The notes beneath the pieces are model-generated. The model was not told the origin of the DNA. It did no database searches and saw only the letters and a program-made list of their open reading frames with translations. DNA of 64,000 nt from positions 62,001 through 126,000 of the forward strand of contig NZ_BAMS01000007.1 in NCBI RefSeq assembly GCF_000616095.1, given 5' to 3'. Source of the stretch: Sneathiella glossodoripedis JCM 23214. GTDB lineage: Bacteria > Pseudomonadota > Alphaproteobacteria > Sneathiellales > Sneathiellaceae. Position 1 is the first letter of the stretch. Every line of letters starts with the position of its first letter. A program made the translations under genes and the position numbers. Positions 39,528 through 47,100 of the stretch are shown here, piece after piece.

Positions 39528-40007
39528 TTAAATGTCCAATTGATCCGGTACTGGGGGAGAGGGGGTGTCTTTTACGGCTTTGGTGACAACGTAACTGTAA
39601 TAACGTCTAAGTCCGATCCTGTCATTTAGCATTCTGTCAACCAGTCGCTGGTAAGTATCGACATCCTTGGTCATGAATTTCAGGAAATAGTCAACACCCC
39701 CGCCAACGGCCCAGCATTCGACGATTTCTGGAATATCCTGAACGGCTTTTTCAAAGGTTTCAAAGTCTTCGCTTCGATGGCTTTCCAACTCCGCTTGCAT
39801 AAGAATAATTTCAATGGGGCCGAAACTGTGCAGGGAAATTTTCGCTTCATATGCTTCAATAATGCCTTCTGCCTCTAGTCGTTTCAGCCTTTCCCAGCAC
39901 GGGGTTGGCGATAACGCAATTTTCTCGGCGAGTGCAGCCTTCGTAATTCGCCCTTCCTTTTGCAGGATGGAAAGAATTTTTAAATCGCGATCGTCAAGCT
40001 TGATCAA
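39528..40007 (-). CDS. Lrp/AsnC-family regulator of ectoine catabolism (DoeX-like)
   Basis: The product has 159 residues. A TTG start at 40007 is preferred because AGGAG lies just upstream, and the family opening (IKLDDRDLKILSILQKEGR) then begins at residue 2. A helix-turn-helix (TKAALAEKIALSPTPCWERLKRL) is followed by an RAM ligand-binding domain with VECWAVGGGVDYFLKFM. An AsnC-type gene is a regular member of ectoine degradation clusters (doeX or asnC) and is thought to respond to a pathway intermediate. Its start overlaps the end of eutC by 14 bases. Confidence 0.88.
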   Translation of the reverse strand: MIKLDDRDLKILSILQKEGRITKAALAEKIALSPTPCWERLKRLEAEGIIEAYEAKISLHSFGPIEIILMQAELESHRSEDFETFEKAVQDIPEIVECWAVGGGVDYFLKFMTKDVDTYQRLVDRMLNDRIGLRRYYSYVVTKAVKDTPSPPVPDQLDI

Positions 40008-41010
40008 GTTTATCTCCTGCTGTGTTAATGACAGTGCCCAGTCTGTTGTCTTCAGCCACACTTAGCGCATAGGAAGCGATCGCGGTATCCTGTGCTCCTG
40101 TCCCGGTCAAATCGCAGATGGTAATCTGATTGTCATCGGTGCGGCCTTCATGGGGTGAGCAAATAATATTGCCCAAATCTTTTATGTTTAAATCTGAGCT
40201 CATTTGAGCCGGATCAACCCACTGCAGCTCGCCCAAAAGTTCACATTGAGACTTGCTATCCACAACATACAGGTCGCTTTGCATCAGCGCATCAGTCTCC
40301 AACTCATGTTTGCCTGCCTGATCCGATCCCATCGCTGTGATATGCAAACCAGGATGTATCCACTCGGCTTTGAATATGGGGTGCTCTGCAGGGGTTGTTG
40401 TGATGACCAATTGACTTTGTGCCACTGATGTCGCTGGATTACCGCTTGCTGTTACATTGATTTTAAGTTCTCTCGACAGTTGGACCGCAAGCTTTGCAGC
40501 TTTGCTCCTATCTCTTGCACAAATAAAGGCTGTGTCCAGGTTGGTAACCGAATGGGCGGCGCGAAGCTGCATCATGGCTTGTGTGCCTGCACCGAATATG
40601 GTTGCCGTTGTTGTATTGGTAGGGGCCAGATATTTGGCCGCAATGCCACCTGCGGCGCCAGTTCTTATATTTGTAAGATATCCATTATCCAATAACACGG
40701 CTTTGGCGAGCCCAGTACGCGCATCGAGAACTGTCATTAGGCCATTAAGGCTGTTCAGTCCAATCATCGGATTATTAAAGAAACCGGGGCTTACTTTGAT
40801 TGCAATACCTTCAAACCCTTTGATGTAAGCTGTTTTAATATCAATCTCAGCGTTGTTTTCTGGCATCGCCATGGAAAGAACCGGAGGCATGGTAACCTCT
40901 TGCCGGAAGAGTGAGACAAATGCTTTTTCGATGACCTCAATCACTGCAGGATCAAGAGGCACTATCTGTCGCAGTTCGCTTTCCGTTAAAATCGTTACCG
41001 TTTTTTCCAA
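39994..41010 (-). CDS. eutC: Ornithine cyclodeaminase-like ectoine utilization protein EutC
   Basis: The product has 338 residues of the ornithine cyclodeaminase/mu-crystallin family. The NAD-binding motif is TIFGAGTQAMMQL, preceded by NIRTGAAGGIAAKYLA, and HITAMGSDQAGKHELETDAL is also diagnostic. In ectoine clusters this protein is EutC, proposed to act with EutB in converting hydroxyectoine-derived intermediates to ectoine-type ones. It lies between doeB and the AsnC gene in a minus-strand operon, 16 bases after doeB. The assignment rests on family plus context. Confidence 0.86.
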   Translation of the reverse strand: MEKTVTILTESELRQIVPLDPAVIEVIEKAFVSLFRQEVTMPPVLSMAMPENNAEIDIKTAYIKGFEGIAIKVSPGFFNNPMIGLNSLNGLMTVLDARTGLAKAVLLDNGYLTNIRTGAAGGIAAKYLAPTNTTTATIFGAGTQAMMQLRAAHSVTNLDTAFICARDRSKAAKLAVQLSRELKINVTASGNPATSVAQSQLVITTTPAEHPIFKAEWIHPGLHITAMGSDQAGKHELETDALMQSDLYVVDSKSQCELLGELQWVDPAQMSSDLNIKDLGNIICSPHEGRTDDNQITICDLTGTGAQDTAIASYALSVAEDNRLGTVINTAGDKLDQA

Positions 41011-41026
41011 TTATCTCTCCGCTGTT

Positions 41027-42040
41027 TCAGGAAAAAAGAGTTGTCTCCGCTCCCATGACGGCCAGACAATCTCCGCGTTTGATAAGACCAGACAGATGAC
41101 GGTGGATCACTATTCCATCGCAGGGTGCTGTGTAGACTTTTGGCGCTTCTGTTGGCGCATCGATGTCATAGATGAAGGCCAGTTCCTCTCCTTTTTTCAA
41201 CTTGGCGCCAAGCTCGCATGCAAACTCAAACAGGCCATCCTGCTCTGCAACCACATAGGCGTTCGATGGTGTTGTTAAAAAACGGGTTTGCGACTTTTTC
41301 TTAAAACTGGCGTTTAAAATTCCCATATGAGCGAGGCAGCTGCGAATTCCTTCATCTGCAATTAACTGTGTTTCCGGGGTTGAAAAGCCCCCGCCGCCCA
41401 ACTCGGTGGAGATGAATATTTTTCCAAGCGCCTCTACAGCGGTATCAAGCAGTCCCACACTATCGAGCTCTTCAAGAACAAGGCAATTGGGGGCAGCAAA
41501 GGCTTTTGCAGCAGCGATTGTTTTTTGCATCTGCTTTGGATCATCCAGTTGGTGGATCACACTTGTGGGCAGGAAGCTCATTAAGCTGCCACCAGAATGC
41601 ACATCGATGACGATATTTGCCATGGGGAGTAGAAAACGGTACACAAAGTCGGCGATCATCTGGGTGATGGATCCATTAGGATCACCGGGGAAGGATCGGT
41701 TCATATTACCCCCATCCAAAGGGGAGAGCCGCTTGCCAGCCTTGACCGCGGGATAGTTTAGGGCGGGAAGGATAATGATCTGACCATTAATTGTAGTCGG
41801 GTCGAGTTCCTGTATCAGCTTCACAAGGGAGAGGATGCCTTCATATTCGTCCCCATGATTACCGCCAGTTAAAAGTGCTACTGGCCCATCTGCTGCCTTA
41901 AAGCTGGAAATTGGCACCATGAGGGATCCCCAAGGTGACTCATCGCGTGAGTGAGGGATTATCAGATGACCGTGATGTGCACCCGAAGCGGAAAGATCAA
42001 TCGTACATCTAATTTTACTGGGGGGTTTTGTTTCGGTCAT
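41027..42040 (-). CDS. doeB: N-alpha-acetyl-L-2,4-diaminobutyrate deacetylase
   Basis: This 337-residue zinc hydrolase belongs to the succinylglutamate desuccinylase/aspartoacylase family (also called EutE). ATG 42040 begins MTETKPPSK; a GTA-like upstream extension to 42070 would overlap the control region. The zinc site is visible as GGNHGDEYEG (His and Glu) and the later DVHSGG (His). It removes the acetyl group from the product of ectoine ring opening. In related bacteria it forms a complex with the hydrolase EutD/DoeA. It heads the minus-strand operon doeB-eutC-asnC. Confidence 0.9.
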   Translation of the reverse strand: MTETKPPSKIRCTIDLSASGAHHGHLIIPHSRDESPWGSLMVPISSFKAADGPVALLTGGNHGDEYEGILSLVKLIQELDPTTINGQIIILPALNYPAVKAGKRLSPLDGGNMNRSFPGDPNGSITQMIADFVYRFLLPMANIVIDVHSGGSLMSFLPTSVIHQLDDPKQMQKTIAAAKAFAAPNCLVLEELDSVGLLDTAVEALGKIFISTELGGGGFSTPETQLIADEGIRSCLAHMGILNASFKKKSQTRFLTTPSNAYVVAEQDGLFEFACELGAKLKKGEELAFIYDIDAPTEAPKVYTAPCDGIVIHRHLSGLIKRGDCLAVMGAETTLFS

Positions 42041-42060
42041 GATTTTGCCAATATGCAGTG

Positions 42061-42157
42061 ATGTATACAAATATAGCCATATTACCCAATATTCCGGAAT
42101 TTAAAGCGGGTCAATCCCGATTTTTCGAATTCGTTGTACACATCTAATTGTACACAA
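42061..42157. promoter_or_regulatory. Operator cluster between doeB and eutB (TTGT-N2-ACAA boxes)
   Basis: The gap between the divergent genes contains TTGTACACAA at 42148-42157, a one-mismatch copy TTGTACACAT at 42134-42143, and on the minus strand TTGTATACAT at 42061-42070. The first two start 14 bases apart. The same box occurs twice before the GntR gene, so all are candidate binding sites for that regulator. Confidence 0.6.
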
Positions 42158-42175
42158 CTAAAGGAAAGGCCGTAA

Positions 42176-43150
42176 ATGTTATCACTGCAGAAAATTCTGC
42201 AAGCTCGACCAACTGTTTCAAAGGTTGCAGTTAAAACTCCCTTGGCGCTGTCACGATCGCTGTCAGGCGCTGATCGCGAGGTACGCCTGAAGCTGGAGAC
42301 CATACAGCCGACGGGTTCATTTAAAATTCGCGGGGCAATGAACGCGATCTCAAATCTGTCAGATGCAGAGCGACAGGCCGGAGTGGTGTGCGCGTCAACC
42401 GGGAACCATGGACGCGCAATTGCCTTTGCCGCACAGCAACTGGGGGCAAAAGCAACAATCTGTATGTCAGAACTTGTGCCGCAAAATAAAGTAGATGCCA
42501 TTCGGGAAATTGGTGCAGATGTTGTTATTGTAGGCCGCAGTCAGGACGATGCGCAACGGGAAGTGAACAGGCTGGTTCAGGAAAAAGGGATGAGTGAAAT
42601 ACCCCCTTTCGACCATGAGGATGTGATCGCGGGGCAGGGAACAATTGGGCTCGAGATTGTGGAAGACTGGCCGGAAGTAGATACTATTATTGTGCCCTTG
42701 TCCGGTGGCGGTCTTGTGGGAGGCATTGCGTTGGCGGCTAAATCAGTGTCCTTTGATATCAAGGTTATTGGGGTCAGTATGAAGCGCGGCGCTGCGATGG
42801 CCGAAAGTTTAAAGAGAGGTCGCCCGATTGAGGTCGAAGAGCAGCCATCCTTGGCTGACTCGCTAGGTGGCGGTATAGGTCTTCACAATGAATTGACATT
42901 CCAGCTAGCGCAGGAATTGGTTGACGATGTGATCCTGCTGGATGAAAAGCAGATTGCTTCCGGGATGCAGCATATGTACCACAATGAGGGGCTTGTGACA
43001 GAAGGGGCCGCGGCTGTTGCGGTACCTGTGATTACGGAGCAGCTATCGCCCAGACTTGGCAAGAATGTTGCCTTTGTCGTCTCCGGCTGCAACGTGGATA
43101 TGCAGATGTTCGAGAAGGTTATCGCAGGGGAGCTTCCCTATGGTTCGTGA
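42176..43150 (+). CDS. eutB: Threonine dehydratase-like hydroxyectoine utilization protein EutB
   Basis: The product is a 324-residue fold-type II PLP enzyme with a GGAAAGG ribosome site. The PLP lysine is Lys50 in GSFKIRGAMNA, substrate carboxylate-binding residues lie in STGNHGRAIAFAA, and the glycine loop for the phosphate is SGGGLVGGIA. The family includes threonine ammonia-lyase; within ectoine clusters this member is EutB, thought to dehydrate a hydroxyectoine-derived intermediate before EutC reduces it. It is the only enzyme of the cluster on the plus strand and is divergent from doeB across the operator region. Confidence 0.87.
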   Translation: MLSLQKILQARPTVSKVAVKTPLALSRSLSGADREVRLKLETIQPTGSFKIRGAMNAISNLSDAERQAGVVCASTGNHGRAIAFAAQQLGAKATICMSELVPQNKVDAIREIGADVVIVGRSQDDAQREVNRLVQEKGMSEIPPFDHEDVIAGQGTIGLEIVEDWPEVDTIIVPLSGGGLVGGIALAAKSVSFDIKVIGVSMKRGAAMAESLKRGRPIEVEEQPSLADSLGGGIGLHNELTFQLAQELVDDVILLDEKQIASGMQHMYHNEGLVTEGAAAVAVPVITEQLSPRLGKNVAFVVSGCNVDMQMFEKVIAGELPYGS

Positions 43151-43158
43151 CGGGTCTA

Positions 43159-43389
43159 TTAAAATCCGTCCTGCGCAGTTACGCTGATCAAGGCAAAGAA
43201 CACAATGGGGACCAATGCCAGTGCGGTGAGGATGAAGGCGGGATAGCCAAATGCGTAAATCGCCAGTATCCAAGCCATTAAAATATTTGCAAAAAATAGA
43301 ATCTTGCTAATGTCCGAACCCGTTTGAGCATCTTTAATGAGCCAACCTAAAACGGGGATATGGCGCAACAGCGCGACTGCAAATTCCAT
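43159..43389 (-). CDS. Small membrane protein in the ectoine cluster
   Basis: The product has 76 residues from ATG 43389, which has GGAAAGG upstream; the upstream open frame to 43503 is not membrane-like. It has two hydrophobic helices (about residues 26-44 and 47-68) after an amphipathic start, MEFAVALLRHIPVLGWL. I do not recognise a family. It is on the same strand as doeA, 114 bases downstream of its stop, and convergent with eutB. Its position suggests a link to ectoine uptake or use, but nothing in the sequence proves it. Confidence 0.6.
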   Translation of the reverse strand: MEFAVALLRHIPVLGWLIKDAQTGSDISKILFFANILMAWILAIYAFGYPAFILTALALVPIVFFALISVTAQDGF

Positions 43390-43503
43390 CAGATTACCTT
43401 TCCATCCATCCGATAAACCTGTGAACAGATATAGAAATCTGCGGACTGCTCGGCAATAGACGGTGCGGCGACATATCGCCGCATTCGTCACTGCACCATT
43501 CAC

Positions 43504-44679
43504 TTACTTGACGAAAAGCTCCCTTGGAACATTGGCAAGACATTCACCGCCATTTTCGGTGACGATAATGCTCTCGGTCATTTCAAATCCCCAGTCATCG
43601 AACCAGAGGCCGGGCATGAAATGAAAGGTCATGCCTTCCTGAAGGGGGGTGTCGTCCTCTGCGCGCAAACTCATTGTTCTCTCCCCCCAGTCCGGCGGAT
43701 AGCTGAGGCCGATGGGATAGCCGCACCGATTGTCTTTTTCATACCCGTGCTTTTTGAGGGTATCAAAAAAAGTGGTCGCTACTTCACCGCAGGTCATTCC
43801 GGGCCTGAAGGTGACCAGTGTTTTTTCAATGCAATCCTGAATGGTTCCTTCAACACGGCGGTATTGCTCCGTCGGTTTCCCAAAATAGAGGGTACGCGAT
43901 ACCGGGCAATGATAGCGGTGATAGGCGCCCGCGATTTCCATGAACATGCCGCTGTCCGCTTCAAGAAGGCCGTCATCCCAGGTCATGTGGCTGGCCGCTG
44001 CTTCAGGGCCACTACCGATCAGAGGCACGATTGCCGTGTAATCCCCATAAAATTCCTCGGTTCCTTTGATGGAAGCATGATAGATTTCTGCGACCAGATC
44101 GTTTTTGCGCATACCCGGCTCTGCCACATCCAGAATACGTTCATAGGTTTTTTCGATCACGCGCGCGGCGCGGCGCATATATTCGATTTCTGTTTCTGAC
44201 TTTATGGCCCGTTGCCAGTTTACAAGGCCCGTCGCCTCTTCAAAAGTGGCGTTCGGCAAGTGTTTTGTGAGCGACTGCATAGCTTTAGCGCTGAAATAAT
44301 AGTTGTCGATTTCAATGCCAATACGTGCCGCGCCAAACCCTTTTTCTATCAGTACTCCGGATAGATAATCCATTGGATGAGCTTTGGGGTTTTGCACGTA
44401 AAAATCTGGATAGGCGATGATATTTTCTGCAGTCAAGCTTGTGGTCAGGCGGGCGCCCGCGGCGTCAATTCCCCGGCCAAACCAGTATAAATCACCATTT
44501 TCAGTTAAAATGACACATTGGTGCACGTAAAAGGACCAGCCATCATATCCGGTGAGCCATCCCATGTTGGAAGGGTCCGAAACAATCAATACATCCATGC
44601 CATGTTCAGCCATTGAATTCAGCGTTTTCTCTCTGCGCTGGAGGAATTCTTCTGCTGTAAAGCGTATGCGTTTGCTCAT
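43504..44679 (-). CDS. doeA: Ectoine hydrolase (M24 peptidase-like)
   Basis: The product has 391 residues of the creatinase/prolidase (M24) fold (also called EutD). The N-terminal domain has MLIVSDPSNMGWLTGYDGWSF-like residues (here VLIVSDPSNMGWLTGYDG) and the catalytic domain includes GPEAAASHMTWDDGLL, YHRYHCPVSRTLYFG and a late TFHFMPGLWFDDWGFEMTE segment. Together these match ectoine hydrolases, which open the ectoine ring to N-acetyl-diaminobutyrate without the usual dinuclear metal set. It starts the pathway completed by doeB, doeD and doeC in this cluster. The promoter region upstream carries two operator-like boxes. Confidence 0.91.
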   Translation of the reverse strand: MSKRIRFTAEEFLQRREKTLNSMAEHGMDVLIVSDPSNMGWLTGYDGWSFYVHQCVILTENGDLYWFGRGIDAAGARLTTSLTAENIIAYPDFYVQNPKAHPMDYLSGVLIEKGFGAARIGIEIDNYYFSAKAMQSLTKHLPNATFEEATGLVNWQRAIKSETEIEYMRRAARVIEKTYERILDVAEPGMRKNDLVAEIYHASIKGTEEFYGDYTAIVPLIGSGPEAAASHMTWDDGLLEADSGMFMEIAGAYHRYHCPVSRTLYFGKPTEQYRRVEGTIQDCIEKTLVTFRPGMTCGEVATTFFDTLKKHGYEKDNRCGYPIGLSYPPDWGERTMSLRAEDDTPLQEGMTFHFMPGLWFDDWGFEMTESIIVTENGGECLANVPRELFVK

Positions 44680-45001
44680 GTTTGGTAATCCTTCAGAAAG
44701 CTAAAAAAACGCTGGCCTGCAAGACGACAGCATTTTAGGCGGACCCAATTATGTTGTACACAACACTCTTTTTTCGTTGTGTACAACCTTTCATTAATTA
44801 TGCGAATTTCAGATAAAAATATTAAAATATCAATTAAAAAATAGCGGTGTTGTGTATCTCTTTGGTTTTCTATCATTTCGCGGTGATATACGGAGCACGG
44901 TTGCAACAGTTCGCCGGTTTTTTATGGAGGGGGAGCAGACCGATTTTGTAAAGACGGAGGCCCGTGTTAAGAACAGGACAGCTATAAACAAGGCATCCAC
45001 T
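44680..45001. other. Divergent control region between doeA and the GntR gene
   Basis: About 320 bases separate the doeA start from the preferred start of the regulator. The left half is A/T-rich and holds the two operator boxes at 44754-44786. The right half is open in the regulator frame and could encode an N-terminal extension if a start at 44924 is used. Confidence 0.5.
44754..44786. promoter_or_regulatory. Paired operator boxes upstream of doeA and the GntR gene
   Basis: TTGTACACAA at 44754-44763 and its exact reverse complement TTGTGTACAA at 44777-44786 start 23 bases apart, about two helical turns. Each is a TTGT-N2-ACAA palindrome, compatible with the GT-N-AC type of site bound by GntR/FadR dimers. 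Matching boxes occur between doeB and eutB. Confidence 0.68.
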
Positions 45002-45700
45002 ATGAAAACAAGCAAAAAACAAACACCGGTTGATGACAGCGAACGCAGTCGCTCGCAGGACAGGTTTCACGCCATATACTCCGCCTTGAGAGAAAGAATT
45101 GCCTTGCTGGATTATCTTCCGGGCGAAAGGCTGTCGGAAGCATTATTAGCCGAAGAATTTGGAGTTAGCCGTACACCGCTCAGGGCTGCACTGAACAGGT
45201 TGGAGTCGGAAGGGTTGGTGGAAAGTCGGCATGGGGTCGGGACCTTTGTGACCGTAATCGACATGGAAAAGCTGCGGGAAGTTTACGCATTGCGCCGCGA
45301 GTTGGCTCCTCTCATCGCCATGCTGTCGCCCATTCCCCCAACGGAAGAGTTGATTTCAACTGTTGATCAGTTAGTCGATGAATGCTCGGATATTTATGAT
45401 TCAGACAATCCAAAGCAAGCTTTTGCCAAGGTTAACATCAAGTTCTTCCTGGCATTAATGCAGCTGATCGATAATTCAGCTTTGAAAGAAATACTGGAGC
45501 TACTGTTTTACAGAACGGCTCGCATGTGGCCCGCGCTCACAACTGAGGAGGAAATCATTAAAGAGGCGGCTCAGTTTACCAAAGAAATTTATGATACCTG
45601 CGAGCTGATGAAAACGGGGGATATCGACGCGATTGCCAGCTTGCAAAGAGTTCATCTTTCACAGGCCTTCATAAGGTTGGAGGCTTATTGCAAAGAGTGA
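45002..45700 (+). CDS. GntR/FadR-family (FCD) transcriptional regulator of the ectoine cluster
   Basis: The product has 232 residues from ATG 45002; an ATG at 44924 is also possible. The GntR winged helix (LSEALLAEEFGVSRTPLRAAL, then NRLESEGLVESRHGVGTFV) occupies the N-terminal third. A helical FCD-type ligand-binding domain follows. Known ectoine regulators such as EnuR are MocR/PdxR-type GntR proteins with an aminotransferase domain, so this one is of another subfamily. It is divergent from doeA, and the shared boxes TTGT-N2-ACAA are its likely sites. Its end overlaps the convergent MBL gene by 16 bases. Confidence 0.88.
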   Translation: MKTSKKQTPVDDSERSRSQDRFHAIYSALRERIALLDYLPGERLSEALLAEEFGVSRTPLRAALNRLESEGLVESRHGVGTFVTVIDMEKLREVYALRRELAPLIAMLSPIPPTEELISTVDQLVDECSDIYDSDNPKQAFAKVNIKFFLALMQLIDNSALKEILELLFYRTARMWPALTTEEEIIKEAAQFTKEIYDTCELMKTGDIDAIASLQRVHLSQAFIRLEAYCKE

Positions 45701-46785
45701 TCAGGATACTGCTTATCGGATGATTTCACGAAGGTCCCCCCAATAGGAAGAGTAATGAAGTCAGCTGCCGATAACCCATTTTCTTTGGCCGCTTTTTTAA
45801 GCTCAATCGGCGGCAGAGTTACCGGCTCGCTCGTCAGAACAAAAGTTCCCCAGTGAATTCCAATCGATTTTTCAGATTTGACATCCTGATGAATTTTCAC
45901 GGCTTCTTCGGGATTGACGTGATAGTTTTTCATAAACCATCTGGGTTCGTAGGCGCCAACCGGGATGAAAGACAGGTCAAAGGGGCCCAGTCTATCGCCA
46001 ATTTCCCGGAACTGAATTTCATTGTAGCCCGTATCGCCACCGAACCAGATCCGCTGATCTGTTGCCGTAAATTCAATTGCCCATGCTCCCCATAAAGTCT
46101 GATAGCGATCAAAAAGTCCACGTCCAGACCAATGCTGGGTGGGGGTAAGGGTAAACTTCACGTCATCCATTTGGGCCGATTGCCACCAGTCCAGCTCAGT
46201 CACATTGGTTATACCATTGTCGCCAAGCAAGGCTTTATTCCCAAGGGGGACATACCAGTGAACAGAATTTCCAAGCGCGTTGATCGTGGCTTCATCCATA
46301 TGATCATAATGATCATGGCTTATTACAACAGCGTCAATTTTTGGAAGATCTTCAATGTGAAGAGCGGGATCTGTATATCTTCTAGGGCCTGCAAAACTAA
46401 CTGGAGAGGCTCTGTCAGAAAACATGGGGTCTGTTAGAATATTAATTCCCTGATGCTGAATTAACACAGTGGAATGACCCAACCAGGTTGTCTGAATTTT
46501 ATGTGATGGGGGCCGCTCAATTTTCGGCAGGTTCACTGGTACGGTTGGTGTCGGTGGATTTAAACGCAGTTTTTCTTCATCAGGCCAGTCTTCTTTAAAT
46601 CGTACATTGAAGATGAAACTAAAAAAGCCAGCTTTTTGGCTATCATCAATATACAGGTTCCGAAAACCAGTAGCAGTGTGATGGGCAAGGGGAGAGTTCG
46701 GATCGAAGATGTTCTTGTCAGCAATTGAAGTGCATCCAATTAACATTGCCAGTGCAATTCCACCAATGATATTTCGCTTTTTCAT
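45685..46785 (-). CDS. MBL-fold metallo-hydrolase lipoprotein (NAPE-PLD-like)
   Basis: The product has 366 residues. The N-terminus is a lipoprotein signal with LIGC at about residues 15-18. The metal-binding motif HDHYDHMD is preceded by TTWLGHSTVLIQHQG and a TDPMFSDRASP segment, the pattern of the UlaG/NAPE-PLD-like group. A late GIHWGTFVLTSEP carries another expected metal histidine. The substrate is unknown; phospholipid-type substrates are known only for some members. The predicted lipid anchor places it at the cell envelope. It stands alone, convergent with the GntR gene. Confidence 0.88.
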   Translation of the reverse strand: MKKRNIIGGIALAMLIGCTSIADKNIFDPNSPLAHHTATGFRNLYIDDSQKAGFFSFIFNVRFKEDWPDEEKLRLNPPTPTVPVNLPKIERPPSHKIQTTWLGHSTVLIQHQGINILTDPMFSDRASPVSFAGPRRYTDPALHIEDLPKIDAVVISHDHYDHMDEATINALGNSVHWYVPLGNKALLGDNGITNVTELDWWQSAQMDDVKFTLTPTQHWSGRGLFDRYQTLWGAWAIEFTATDQRIWFGGDTGYNEIQFREIGDRLGPFDLSFIPVGAYEPRWFMKNYHVNPEEAVKIHQDVKSEKSIGIHWGTFVLTSEPVTLPPIELKKAAKENGLSAADFITLPIGGTFVKSSDKQYPDHSLQ

Positions 46786-47100
46786 TCAGGTACCCGTGAC
46801 TTGGTTTTCGCGCACATAAACAGATTACATAATGAGACACCATAATTGGCGATATTCTTTGATGTTGCATTGTTTTTCGTTTTAGATATGGTGCGCGCTC
46901 TTTGAATATATTGTTTGATTTAAAACTAAATTTGCAACTTACATAAAATTGAATCTATTTATTTACGAACTCTTTGGGATTTTCGTTTAGGAAATATTTT
47001 AATGGGTAATGTGTAAAGTGTGAAGTCAGGTTGAGGCGAAGCACAAGTCGTAAATTCTAAAACTGCGAGACTGTGCCAATAGCATGAGTATGAGTATCTT
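46786..47100. other. Gene-free A/T-rich stretch before the MHYT gene
   Basis: These 315 bases separate the divergent MBL lipoprotein and MHYT-EAL genes and should contain both promoters. I see no convincing open frame, hairpin with a T-run or repeated box here. Confidence 0.5.
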
